Below the pieces are notes generated by a model, which did not search any database, was not told the origin of the DNA, and saw only the letters and a program-made list of their open reading frames with translations. Shown here piece after piece: positions 52,686 to 61,300 of a DNA stretch of 64,000 nucleotides. Within the stretch, counting starts at the first letter, position 1, and each line of letters starts with the position of its first letter. The stretch lies in contig BIFP01000067.1 of NCBI GenBank assembly GCA_005402585.1, positions 338,664 through 402,663 on the forward strand. The letters are read 5' to 3'. The DNA comes from Micromonosporaceae bacterium KJ-029. Its GTDB lineage: Bacteria; Actinomycetota; Actinomycetes; Mycobacteriales; Micromonosporaceae. The translations under genes were made by a program, and so were the position numbers.

Positions 52686-53342
52686 TCAGCTGGTGGCGGT
52701 GTAGCCGCGGGTGGCGATCCAGTTGGCGAGGTTGTCGACGCTCATGCGGTAGCTGGCCTGGGCGGGGTTGGCGGAGTCGGCGATGGTGACGGTCTTGCCG
52801 TTGTCGCGGTAGCCGACGACGCTGATGTAGTGGCCGCCCTCGAAGCTGTGGGTGGTGCCGTCGGTGTCGGTGGCGGTGCCGGCGATGTTGGCGACCACGG
52901 CGCGGCCGTCGTCGACGGTGCGTACGACGTCTGCTCGGAGCTTGTCGGCCTGCTTGTTGTCGGCCTTGGCGCCGCCGATCTCGACGGACTTGTAGACGTT
53001 CTTACCGGTTTCCTTGTTCAGGACGGGGGTGATGTCGTTGATGGAGTTGGTGCCGTTCTCGGTGGTGCCCATTTCCTTGGCCATGGCGTCGACGTTGATG
53101 TCCTTGCCCTGCACGGACAGGGCGTTACGCGTCGCGGCGGGGCCGCAGTAGTAGAAGTTCGGCTGGGCTTCGTAGCGGACGTTCAGTTCCCGCTCGCTGC
53201 CGGGCTTGCGCTCGGCCACCGGGGCGGCGGTCTTGGCGGCCGGGGCCGCGTTGGCGGCGATGGCGGGGCCGGCGATGCCTCCGGCGGTGGCGGCGGCAGC
53301 GGCGATGGTGAGTGCGGTCTTACGCAGGATGGTGGTAGCCAT
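52686..53342 (-). CDS. Secreted C39-like cysteine peptidase
   Basis: A 218-aa exported protein. The Sec signal peptide is ILRKTALTIAAAAATAGGIA with a cut near ANAAPA. The mature part has NFYYCGPAATRNAL (nucleophile Cys), the His in EGGHYISVVGYRDNGKTV and Asn/Asp in IADSANPAQ, the papain-like C39_2 arrangement. Some such domains lack proteolysis; here the triad is intact. Substrate unknown. ATG 53342 with AAAGG upstream; the upstream frame to 53477 is noncoding. Confidence 0.9.
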   Translation of the reverse strand: MATTILRKTALTIAAAAATAGGIAGPAIAANAAPAAKTAAPVAERKPGSERELNVRYEAQPNFYYCGPAATRNALSVQGKDINVDAMAKEMGTTENGTNSINDITPVLNKETGKNVYKSVEIGGAKADNKQADKLRADVVRTVDDGRAVVANIAGTATDTDGTTHSFEGGHYISVVGYRDNGKTVTIADSANPAQASYRMSVDNLANWIATRGYTATS

Positions 53343-53927
53343 GATGATCAGACCTTTCGTTCGGGGGTGCGCGGCAGGGATCAACCCGTGAGCGGGGATC
53401 CGCGTGCGGCGAAGGGGGAACGCCTGGCGGGGGGTGCTCGGGCGTCCGGGGGGTGTAACGATCCGGGCCGGCCCCACATTCCAGCGGGCTCGGGTTCCGG
53501 GGGGTGCGGCGCGCAGAGCGCCGGCGGTATGCCATGTTCAACGACCCCAGGCCCAGCATGATTCCACCCCCACGGTGACCCGGGCCACCCCCGACCAGCC
53601 ACATAACGGGACATCGGGGCACGTCACGCCACGCCGATCCAGACACCACCCGCCGCCGTTATCCGATCCGGACATCCCCGGCATCAGGGCCGTTTCGGCC
53701 CACCCCGGCACCACCACCCCGGCACCACCACCCCGGCACCACCACCCCGGCACCACCACCCCGGCACCACCACCCCGGCACCACCACCCCGGGGCTGCCC
53801 TGCCCGCCCTCCGGTGCCGCGCTGCGATCGAGAGACGCCACCCGCCGCAGCGGGTGGCGGCGGCGTTTCCGGGCAGGGGGAGCGGGAAAGCCGGCCAGCA
53901 GGAGGCCACGACCGAGGGGAGGGCCCG
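53343..53927. other. 585-bp divergent intergenic region
   Basis: No gene is supported. It should hold the promoters of the C39 peptidase (-) and the beta-helix gene (+). The part from 53400 to 53640 is unremarkable GC-rich sequence. From 53703 a 14-bp tandem repeat occupies 92 bases. Confidence 0.6.
53703..53794. repeat. 14-bp tandem repeat, about 6.5 copies
   Basis: The unit GGCACCACCACCCC recurs exactly every 14 bases (GG at 53707, 53721, 53735, 53749, 53763, 53777, 53791). Copies are identical. The length is not a multiple of three, so it is not a conserved coding repeat. Confidence 0.92.
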
Positions 53928-55601
53928 GTGCGGGAGCAGGACCGGTCCATCGCCACCCGCGAGCGCCTGGCCCCGGTCGCCGGTGCGCCGCTGTGGTGCG
54001 ACGCACGGGAGTTCGGACTCCGGGGCGACGGGGTGACCAACGACCAGCCCGCGTTGTCGGCCCTGGTGGACCGCCTCGGCGAGGGGTACGCCGCCGACGG
54101 CCGGGCCCGCGTCATCTACTGCCCACCGGGGATCTACTCGATCCGGGACGCGGGAACGATCTGGCGCAGCGGGGTGTCCCTGATCGGCGCCGGACCGGGA
54201 GCGACCCGGTTCCTGCTGAGCAACGAGGGCAACCGCGCCGACCCGACCCCGCTCGCCTTCTGGACCACCGTGCAGCACGGCGCGGATCGCGACCGGCACA
54301 TCGCCGACTGCACCTTCGCGGACTTCGAGATCGACGGCTCGGGTGTGGCCATGGCGGGGTACAGCTACCTCGCCAAGGGGCTCGGCCTGCAGTACGTCGT
54401 GCGGGGCGTGTTCCGCAACCTCTTCATCCACCACACCGCCGCGACCGGGCTGGGCTGTGACTTCCTTCAGGACAGCCTGATCGACGGGGTGGTGGTGGTC
54501 GGCTGCGGCCGGCTGGACAACGGCGAGGAGATGGGTGGCGCCGGCATCGGCATCGGTGTCGGCGGTTGGGGTGAGGTGGAACGCTGCACCATCAGCAACT
54601 GCACGACGCTCGGCAACGGCACCAACGGGATCTTCCTGGAGTTGCAGAAGTCGTACTGGGCGTCGCCGCGCGGTTACCGGATCATCGGCTGCCACAGCCA
54701 GGCCAACCGGTTCGGCATCTCCGACTGGGGAGCCGACGGGCTGATCGTCTCCGCCTGCACCCTCACCGGCAACCTGGAGGCCGGCTTCGACGTCTCCGCC
54801 AAGGGCACGGCCGGTGTCGCCGGCCAGGGCGGCATCCTCAGCGACTGCGTCATCGACCGCAACGTCCGCGACGGGATCAGCATGGGTAACACCCCCGGCC
54901 CGTACACCATCCGGGGCAATCGGATCAGCGGCAACGGAGGGTACGGCTATCACCAGCACGACCTCGGCAACGGCTACCAGGGCGCCGCCTCGGACGTGGT
55001 GATCGACAGCAACGAGTTCTGGGACAACGGGCTCGACGCGATCCGGATCGACCGGCCGATGGTCGACGCGGCGGTGGTGGACAACCGGATCCGCAACAAC
55101 GGCCGACAGTGCGCCCCGGCCGCCACCGGCCTCGGCGAGTCGGTGCGCTACGCCCGCCGGTCCATGACGGACAGGACGGCGAGCTGGCCGACCGACGGGC
55201 ACCGGGGCAAGGTGCTGCGGGTGGGCTCCCGGATGGCGGTGGTGGTCGGCAACACCGACACCGACCTGGCCCTGGCCGACCTGCGGCCGGACGCGGCGAA
55301 CGCATGGAACGAGGACGTGCCGCCGCCCGGTATGGAGTACGAGTTGCCGGCCGCGGCGCCGGTGCGGGCCGGCATCGCCATCAACGCGCACTTCGAATCG
55401 GCGACGGTCCGCGGCAACCGGATCTGGGACAACCGCAAGAACCCCACCCAGAGCCACGGACTGTGGATCACCGACAAGGGTTCCTGCGTGTCCTGCCGGG
55501 TCGAGGACAACGATCTCGCCGGCAATGCCGACGGCGCACTGCGGTTGGAGAGCCGACCGGTGGGCGGCCGCTGGGACCGCAACCACGTCGAAGTGGACTG
55601 A
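53928..55601 (+). CDS. Right-handed parallel beta-helix protein
   Basis: A 557-aa protein. APLWCDAREFGLRGDGVTNDQPAL is the start typical of pectate-lyase-3/glycoside-hydrolase-28-like helices. Repeated rungs follow, such as DFEIDGSGVAM, IDGVVVVGCGRLDN, CHSQANRFGISDWGADGLIV, IRGNRISGNGGYGYHQH and VDNRIRNNG. A loop domain (about residues 405-480) interrupts the helix. No signal peptide or membrane segment is visible, odd for a polysaccharide-active helix. GTG 53928 has GGGGAGG 6 nt upstream; the frame is open from 53814. It may be a carbohydrate lyase, hydrolase or binding protein. Confidence 0.85.
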   Translation: MREQDRSIATRERLAPVAGAPLWCDAREFGLRGDGVTNDQPALSALVDRLGEGYAADGRARVIYCPPGIYSIRDAGTIWRSGVSLIGAGPGATRFLLSNEGNRADPTPLAFWTTVQHGADRDRHIADCTFADFEIDGSGVAMAGYSYLAKGLGLQYVVRGVFRNLFIHHTAATGLGCDFLQDSLIDGVVVVGCGRLDNGEEMGGAGIGIGVGGWGEVERCTISNCTTLGNGTNGIFLELQKSYWASPRGYRIIGCHSQANRFGISDWGADGLIVSACTLTGNLEAGFDVSAKGTAGVAGQGGILSDCVIDRNVRDGISMGNTPGPYTIRGNRISGNGGYGYHQHDLGNGYQGAASDVVIDSNEFWDNGLDAIRIDRPMVDAAVVDNRIRNNGRQCAPAATGLGESVRYARRSMTDRTASWPTDGHRGKVLRVGSRMAVVVGNTDTDLALADLRPDAANAWNEDVPPPGMEYELPAAAPVRAGIAINAHFESATVRGNRIWDNRKNPTQSHGLWITDKGSCVSCRVEDNDLAGNADGALRLESRPVGGRWDRNHVEVD

Positions 55602-55623
55602 CCGTACCCGGCCGGTACCCGCG

Positions 55624-55803
55624 TCAGCCGGCCTCGTCGGCCGAGGAAGCCTCGGCGTACCGGTCGCGGAGCCGGGCCCGGATCTCCTCCGGGGTGTACG
55701 CGCGCCGTCGCCGCTCCGCCCGCGCGATCACCACGCCGGACGCCGCGACTCCGGCCAGACCCGCCAGACCGAGGACCTTCCACCACCGCACCCGTCGCCG
55801 CAT
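55624..55803 (-). CDS. Small single-pass membrane protein
   Basis: A 59-aa product: basic start MRRRVRWWKV, one helix LGLAGLAGVAASGVVIA, then a charged tail RAERRRRAYTPEEIRARLRDRY. I used ATG 55803; ATG 55824 would add seven residues and overlap the divergent start at 55823. Short actinobacterial proteins of this layout are common and uncharacterised. Confidence 0.7.
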   Translation of the reverse strand: MRRRVRWWKVLGLAGLAGVAASGVVIARAERRRRAYTPEEIRARLRDRYAEASSADEAG

Positions 55804-55822
55804 CCGCTTAGGGTAGTCCTCC

Positions 55823-56497
55823 ATGAGCATCAGCCTGGACGAGGCGGTGGAGCTGACCCGTACCGGCGACGTGTGGGTGTTCCGTGGTCGTAGCGTGCCC
55901 GACCGCGCCATTCAGCTGACCACCAACAGCCCGGTCAACCACGTGGGCATGGCGGTGGTGCTGGACGACATGCCGCCGCTGATGTGGCACGCCGAGTTGG
56001 GCCGGTCGCTGCCGGACATGTGGACCGGCGGCCACCAGCGCGGCGTGCAACTGCACGACCTGCGCGACGCGGTCTGCGTGTGGGCCAACCGGTACGGCCA
56101 GCGGGCGTGGCTGCGCCAGCTCGACCCGCCGGCGGACGCGGAGATGGAGCGGTCGGTACTGCGGACCGTCGCCCGGCTGGACGGTACGCCGTTCCCGTCC
56201 ACCGCTCAGCTGGCCTGGCGGTGGCTGCGCGGGCGGGTGCCGGCGACGCGGTTGCCGCCGCTGCGGATACCGCTGCCGCCGGCTCGGCAACGCGCCGCGG
56301 CGGGCCGTGAGCGGGCCCTGGAGACCGCGTACTGCGCCGAGGTCGTCGCGGTCACCTACGAGGCGATGGGACTGCTGCCCGCGGGCCGACGACCGAACTG
56401 GTACGACCCGGGTCGCTTCTGGAGCGGCGACGATCTCGGTCTGCACGGCGGCGCCCGCCTGGGCAGCGAGATCGAGGTTCGGATCCCGCCGCGCTGA
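55823..56497 (+). CDS. Permuted papain-like (YiiX/NlpC-P60 type) protein
   Basis: A 224-aa soluble protein. The catalytic His is likely in PVNHVGMAVV and the Cys in ALETAYCAEVVAVTYEAMGLL. This His-before-Cys order is that of circularly permuted NlpC/P60 enzymes, which act on amides or acyl groups. The end NWYDPGRFWSGDDL is conserved-looking. No signal peptide. ATG 55823. Biochemical role unknown. Confidence 0.78.
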   Translation: MSISLDEAVELTRTGDVWVFRGRSVPDRAIQLTTNSPVNHVGMAVVLDDMPPLMWHAELGRSLPDMWTGGHQRGVQLHDLRDAVCVWANRYGQRAWLRQLDPPADAEMERSVLRTVARLDGTPFPSTAQLAWRWLRGRVPATRLPPLRIPLPPARQRAAAGRERALETAYCAEVVAVTYEAMGLLPAGRRPNWYDPGRFWSGDDLGLHGGARLGSEIEVRIPPR

Positions 56498-56697
56498 GGT
56501 CTCGTTGACCGGTGCGCCGGGTGGTCGTCCGGATCGGCTGAGCCGTCGCTGGTGCCGCCTCGTCCGCCTCCCGGCCAGGCCCAGGCCACCGTTTTTGCCG
56601 CTGCCCCGGCCGGTCGGACGGTCCCTCCCCTCGCCCGTTCCGCGTCCCACCTCGGCGTGATTAGGCTGGCGCGTCGGTGACGACGAGGGGGGACCTC

Positions 56698-57414
56698 ATG
56701 TCAGTGCGGCCGGCCGGCGCGGATTCCGGCGACGAGACCGGCGGGCGGGCGGTGCCCCGGGTGATCGCCTCCGCCCCGTGGGTGGTGGTCCTGCTCGGTA
56801 CCGCACTGTTGGTGGTGCTGCTGGTGGTCGCGGTGCTGTCGTTCCGTGGCCCCGAGCGGCCGGCGCAGTCGGCGCCCGCACCGCCGATGAGCCTGCCGAT
56901 TCCGGCCGCCGCGGACACCCCCGCGCCAGCGCAGAGCCCGAGCCGCGCGGCGCCCGCCCCGAGCACGTCGTCGGCCCAGCCGACGGCTCCGTCCCGCACC
57001 GCGGCGGCCGCTGCGTCGTCGGCCACCGGCCCCGGGCCGGCCAGCATCGCCCCGACCAGCATCGCCCCGACGGACGCGCCGATGGTCGCCGACACCGGTG
57101 GGGTAACCGCCAGCTATCGGGTGCTGAACACTGACGTGGGCTCCTTCCGCGCCCGGCTGTCGGTGCACAATGGCACCGGCGAGCGGAAGGACTGGCAGGT
57201 GGAGCTGAGGTTCACCGGCGAGGTCACGGGCGTCCAGGCATCCAGCGGCCCGGGCGTGTCGGTGACCATCCGGGGCAGCGGATGGTACCTGCTCAGCGGC
57301 ACCAGACCGCTGGACGCCGGAGGGCAGCAGACCGTGCAGCTGCGGTTCAGTCGTACCGGGGGCGGGGAGCACCCGGCACAATGCACGGTCAACGGGTCCG
57401 CCTGCGCGGACTGA
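56698..57414 (+). CDS. Membrane-anchored CBM2-like protein (1)
   Basis: A 238-aa protein. The cytosolic N-terminus (about 30 residues) precedes one helix, WVVVLLGTALLVVLLVVAVL. A Pro/Ala/Ser-rich spacer (about 60-140) follows, then a beta-sandwich: TASYRVLNTDVGSFRARLSVHNGTGERKDWQVELRF to HPAQCTVNGSACAD. This follows the cellulose-binding CBM2 pattern with the C-terminal Cys. ATG 56698 has GAGGGGGGA upstream. It is a tandem paralogue of the next gene. Confidence 0.82.
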   Translation: MSVRPAGADSGDETGGRAVPRVIASAPWVVVLLGTALLVVLLVVAVLSFRGPERPAQSAPAPPMSLPIPAAADTPAPAQSPSRAAPAPSTSSAQPTAPSRTAAAAASSATGPGPASIAPTSIAPTDAPMVADTGGVTASYRVLNTDVGSFRARLSVHNGTGERKDWQVELRFTGEVTGVQASSGPGVSVTIRGSGWYLLSGTRPLDAGGQQTVQLRFSRTGGGEHPAQCTVNGSACAD

Positions 57415-57506
57415 CCCCACTGTGGAGGACGCCTGGTGATTCGCCGGATACTTCCGGGTATTGCTCTTGATCGCTACCCTTGCCGGGCCGCCCGCTGAGG
57501 AGAGAG

Positions 57507-58205
57507 ATGTCCGGTTCGCGTCGCGCTCCCCGTCAGTTCCTGCACCACGGCGCCGCCGTCGCCTCCTCGCCCTGGATCCTGGTGTCGGTCGGGGTGCTCG
57601 TCATGGTGGTGCTGCTCGTCATCGCGGTTGGGGCGTACCGGGGCCCGGGGCCGGAATTCAGCCCGGCGCCGCCCGGGCCGCCAGCGGTCGCCGTGCCCCT
57701 GCCGGAACGGGCGTCGTCGGCCGGGCGTGAGGCGTCGGCCCGGCCGTCACCGGCCGTGCCCGGACTGTCCCCCCGCCGGACCGACCCGCCGAGCCCGGTC
57801 GGCACCGCGTCCGGGGCCGCGACCGGGGCGCCGTCGCGGTCCGCCGCCCCGGCGCCGTCCCGTACCACCACCGCGCCGCCTGCCGTGGCGCCGTCGCTGG
57901 AGGCGCGGTACCGGGTGGTGAACACGTTCCAGGGTGGCTTTATCGCCGAAGTGCGGATCCGCAACATCTCGCGTGGTGAGCTGGGCTGGGTGGCGCGGGT
58001 GGAGTACCCGGGCGGCCGGGTGGTCACGGCCTGGCTGGAGGGCGTTCCACAGGGGACGTTCAGCGGTGCCGACGGCACGCTGACCTACCGCAGCGGCCCG
58101 GACCTGGCCGCGGATTCCTCGGTCACGCTGCGCTTCCACATCGAGTTCGCCGATCCGGGCCCGGCGAGCTGCACCGTCTCCGGGCACACCTGCAGCCACC
58201 GCTGA
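57507..58205 (+). CDS. Membrane-anchored CBM2-like protein (2)
   Basis: A 232-aa paralogue of the preceding protein. Helix PWILVSVGVLVMVVLLVIAV, a Pro/Ser/Thr spacer, then EARYRVVNTFQGGFIAEVRIRNIS to ASCTVSGHTCSHR. The Trp ladder of true CBM2 is reduced to GWVARVEY, so sugar binding is uncertain. ATG 57507 has GAGGAGAGAG directly upstream. The amylopullulanase gene follows. Confidence 0.82.
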   Translation: MSGSRRAPRQFLHHGAAVASSPWILVSVGVLVMVVLLVIAVGAYRGPGPEFSPAPPGPPAVAVPLPERASSAGREASARPSPAVPGLSPRRTDPPSPVGTASGAATGAPSRSAAPAPSRTTTAPPAVAPSLEARYRVVNTFQGGFIAEVRIRNISRGELGWVARVEYPGGRVVTAWLEGVPQGTFSGADGTLTYRSGPDLAADSSVTLRFHIEFADPGPASCTVSGHTCSHR

Positions 58206-58237
58206 GGACGCCCGCTGCGGCGACCGATCTGTCGCTC

Positions 58238-58301
58238 CTTGCGCAAGGGCCGGCATTATTGCAGGGCTGTTTGCAAGGTATTGCAGAATGTTTCGGCAAG
58301 G
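58238..58301 (+). promoter_or_regulatory. Tandem MalR-like operator boxes before the amylopullulanase
   Basis: CTTGCGCAAG (58238-58247) is a palindrome. TATTGCAG...TTTGCAAGG (58257-58278) and TATTGCAG...CGGCAAGG (58279-58301) are two adjacent similar units. Direct repeats of this TTGCA/GCAAG type occur upstream of Streptomyces amylase genes controlled by the LacI-family MalR/Reg1. Regulation is inferred. Confidence 0.6.
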
Positions 58302-58342
58302 GCTAGCGTGCGGGCCAATCAGCGACCAGAGGAAGGCCGTCG

Positions 58343-61300
58343 ATGAAACCGCCGCCGATACCGCGCAAGAACGTGCTGGCCCTCGTCTTCCTACTCATAC
58401 TCACCCTGGTCGGCGCACCCGTCGCGGTGCGGCCCACCGCTGCGGCCGCCGGTCCGGCCGGCAGCGCCGCAGGCGCCGCAAGCTGGCAGGCCGAGCCCTC
58501 CGCCACTGCCCTGCTCGCCGCCGGAACCAACCGCACGCGGGCCGAGCAGTTCTACTTCGTCCTGCCGGACCGGTTCGCCAACGGCGACCCGAGCAACGAC
58601 CGGGGCGGCCTGACCGGAGACCGGCTGCGCACCGGCTACGACCCCACCGACAAGGGGTTCTACCACGGCGGTGACCTCAAGGGACTCACCGAACGGCTGG
58701 ACTACATCGAGGGTCTGGGCACCACCGCCATCTGGCTCGCCCCGGTGTTCAAGAACCGGCCGGTGCAGGGCAAGGGCGACGACATCTCGGCCGGCTACCA
58801 CGGCTACTGGATCACCGACTTCACCCAGGTCGATCCCCACTTCGGCAGCGCCGCCGACCTGAAGAAGCTGGTCCAGCTCGCCCACCGGCGCGGCATCAAG
58901 GTCTACCTCGACGTCATCGTCAACCACACCGCCGACGTCATCACCTACGCCGAGGACCGCTACAGCTATGTGGACAAGGCGACCGCGCCGTACCGCGACG
59001 CGCAGGGTCGGCCGTTCGAGGACAGCAACTACGCCGACGGCAGCCGCGCCTTCCCCGAGGTGAACGCGGACTCCTTCCCGTACACCCCGACCTTCGAGAC
59101 CCCGGCGGACGCGAAGGTCAAGGCCCCCGCCTGGCTGAACGACCCGACCATGTACCACAACCGGGGTGACTCCACCTTCGCCGGTGAGAACAGCGAGTAC
59201 GGCGACTTCTTCGGCCTCGACGACCTGTGGACCGAGCGTCCCGAGGTGGTCCGTGGGATGACGAAGATCTACGCCGACTGGGTGCAGTCCACCGGTGTGG
59301 ACGGCTTCCGGCTGGACACGGTCAAGCATGTGAACCTGGACTTCTGGCCGCAGTTCAGCCAGGGCGTCAACCAGGCCGCGGCCCGCGCCGGCAAGAAGGA
59401 CTTCTTCATGTTCGGCGAGGTCTACAGCGCCGACCCGGAGGTCACCTCCACCTACGTACGCCAGGGCGCCCTGCCCGCCACCCTGGACTTCGCCTTCCAG
59501 GAGGCGGCGCGCGGCTTCACCGCCAACGACGGCTCCGCCAAGGCGCTGGCCGACGTGTACGCCCAGGACGACCTGTACGCCGCCCGGGACACCCACGCCG
59601 GCCGGCTGACCACCTTCCTCGGCAACCACGACATGGGCCGGATCGGCTCGTTCATCGCGGGCGGCCCCACCGACCCGGCCACCCACCTGCGCCGCGACCA
59701 GCTCGCCCACGAGCTGATGTTCCTCACCCGTGGCCAGCCGGTGATCTACTCCGGGGACGAGCAGGGCTTCACCGGCGCCGGCGGGGACAAGGACGCCCGG
59801 CAGACCATGTTCGCCTCGCGGACCCCGGACTACCTCGACGACGACCTGCTGGGCACCGACCGTACCCACGCCGTCGACCAGTTCGACCGGACGCACCCGC
59901 TGTACCGGGCCATCGCCGAGCTGGGCAGCCTGCGCCAGGCGCACCCGGCGCTGCGCGACGGCGTGCAGGTCACCCGGTACGCCGCCGACGGCCCCGGGGT
60001 CTTCGCCTTCTCCCGGTTCGACCCGGACGACCGCACCGAGTACCTGGTGGCGGTCAACAACGCCGCGACCGCGCAGACTGTCACCGTGGACACCTGGTCG
60101 GCCGGTGCCACCTTCACCGGCATCTACGGCGCCACCGGCCGGCCGGTGGCCGCCGGTGACGGCAAGCTGACCCTGTCCGTGCCGCCGTTGTCGGCGGTGG
60201 TGCACCGGGCCGGCAAGCCCGTCGCGCTGCCCACCGCCAAGCCGACCATCACCATCACCACCCCGTCGCCGGACCAGCCGGTGGCCACCCGCGCGGCCGT
60301 TACCGCGCAGGTCGCCGGGGATCCGCTGGCCACCGTCACGGTCGCCGCCCGGGTCGACGGCGGGAAGTGGACGCTGCTCGGTTCCGCGCACCGCGCCCCG
60401 TACACCGTGCATCACGACCTGACCGGCCTGGCCGCCGGCACCCGGGTCGAGTACAAGGCGGCGGTCCGCGACGGTCGGGGCCGTACCGCGACCACCCGCT
60501 CCACCGGCACCGTGGGCACCCCGCAGCAGTCCGGCGCGTCCCGGGACTGGCTGGTCGTGCACTACCAGCGCCCGGACGGCGACTACGCGGACTGGGGCCT
60601 GTACACCTGGGGTGACATCGACCCGGCGTACGCGACCGAATGGCCGAAGGGGCAGCCGTTCGCCGGTACGGACGCCTACGGGCGGTTCGCCTGGGTGAAG
60701 CTCAAGCCGGGGGCGAAGTCGGTCGGCTTCCTGGTGGTCGACGCCGACGGGAAGAAGGACGTCGACCACGACCGGACCGTCGACGTCACGCAGACCGGTG
60801 AGGTCTGGGTCAAGCAGGGCGACCGGGCTACCTACCCGACCCGGGAGGAGGCCGCCGGCGAGCCCGCGCCGCCGGTCGAGGACGGGGTGGCGGTGATCCA
60901 CTACCGCCGGACCGACGGCAACTACGACGGCTGGGGCCTGCACCTGTGGGACGGTGCGGCCAGCCCCACCGACTGGGCCAGGCCGATGCCGCCGACCCGG
61001 ATCGACTCCTTCGGCGCCGAGTTCCGGGTGCCGCTGGCCGACGGCGCGACCGGGCTGAGCTACATCGTCCACTCCGGCGATGAGAAGGACCTCCCGCAGG
61101 ACCAGCGGCTCGACTTCGCCGACGCTGGCCGGGAGGTCTGGCTGCTCGCTGCGACGCCGGGCCGGCTGCTGCCGCCGGTGGCGACCGGCGGCAGCACGGA
61201 CACCGACATCGGCAAGCAGCGGGCGCACTGGATCGACCGCTCCACCGTCGCCTGGCGCACCGGCCCCACCGATGGCCGTGCGTACGCGCTGGTGACCGCG

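Noticed and set aside
53703..53794. Possible CRISPR array
   Set aside because: The unit is 14 bp with no spacers and no cas genes nearby; it is a simple tandem repeat.
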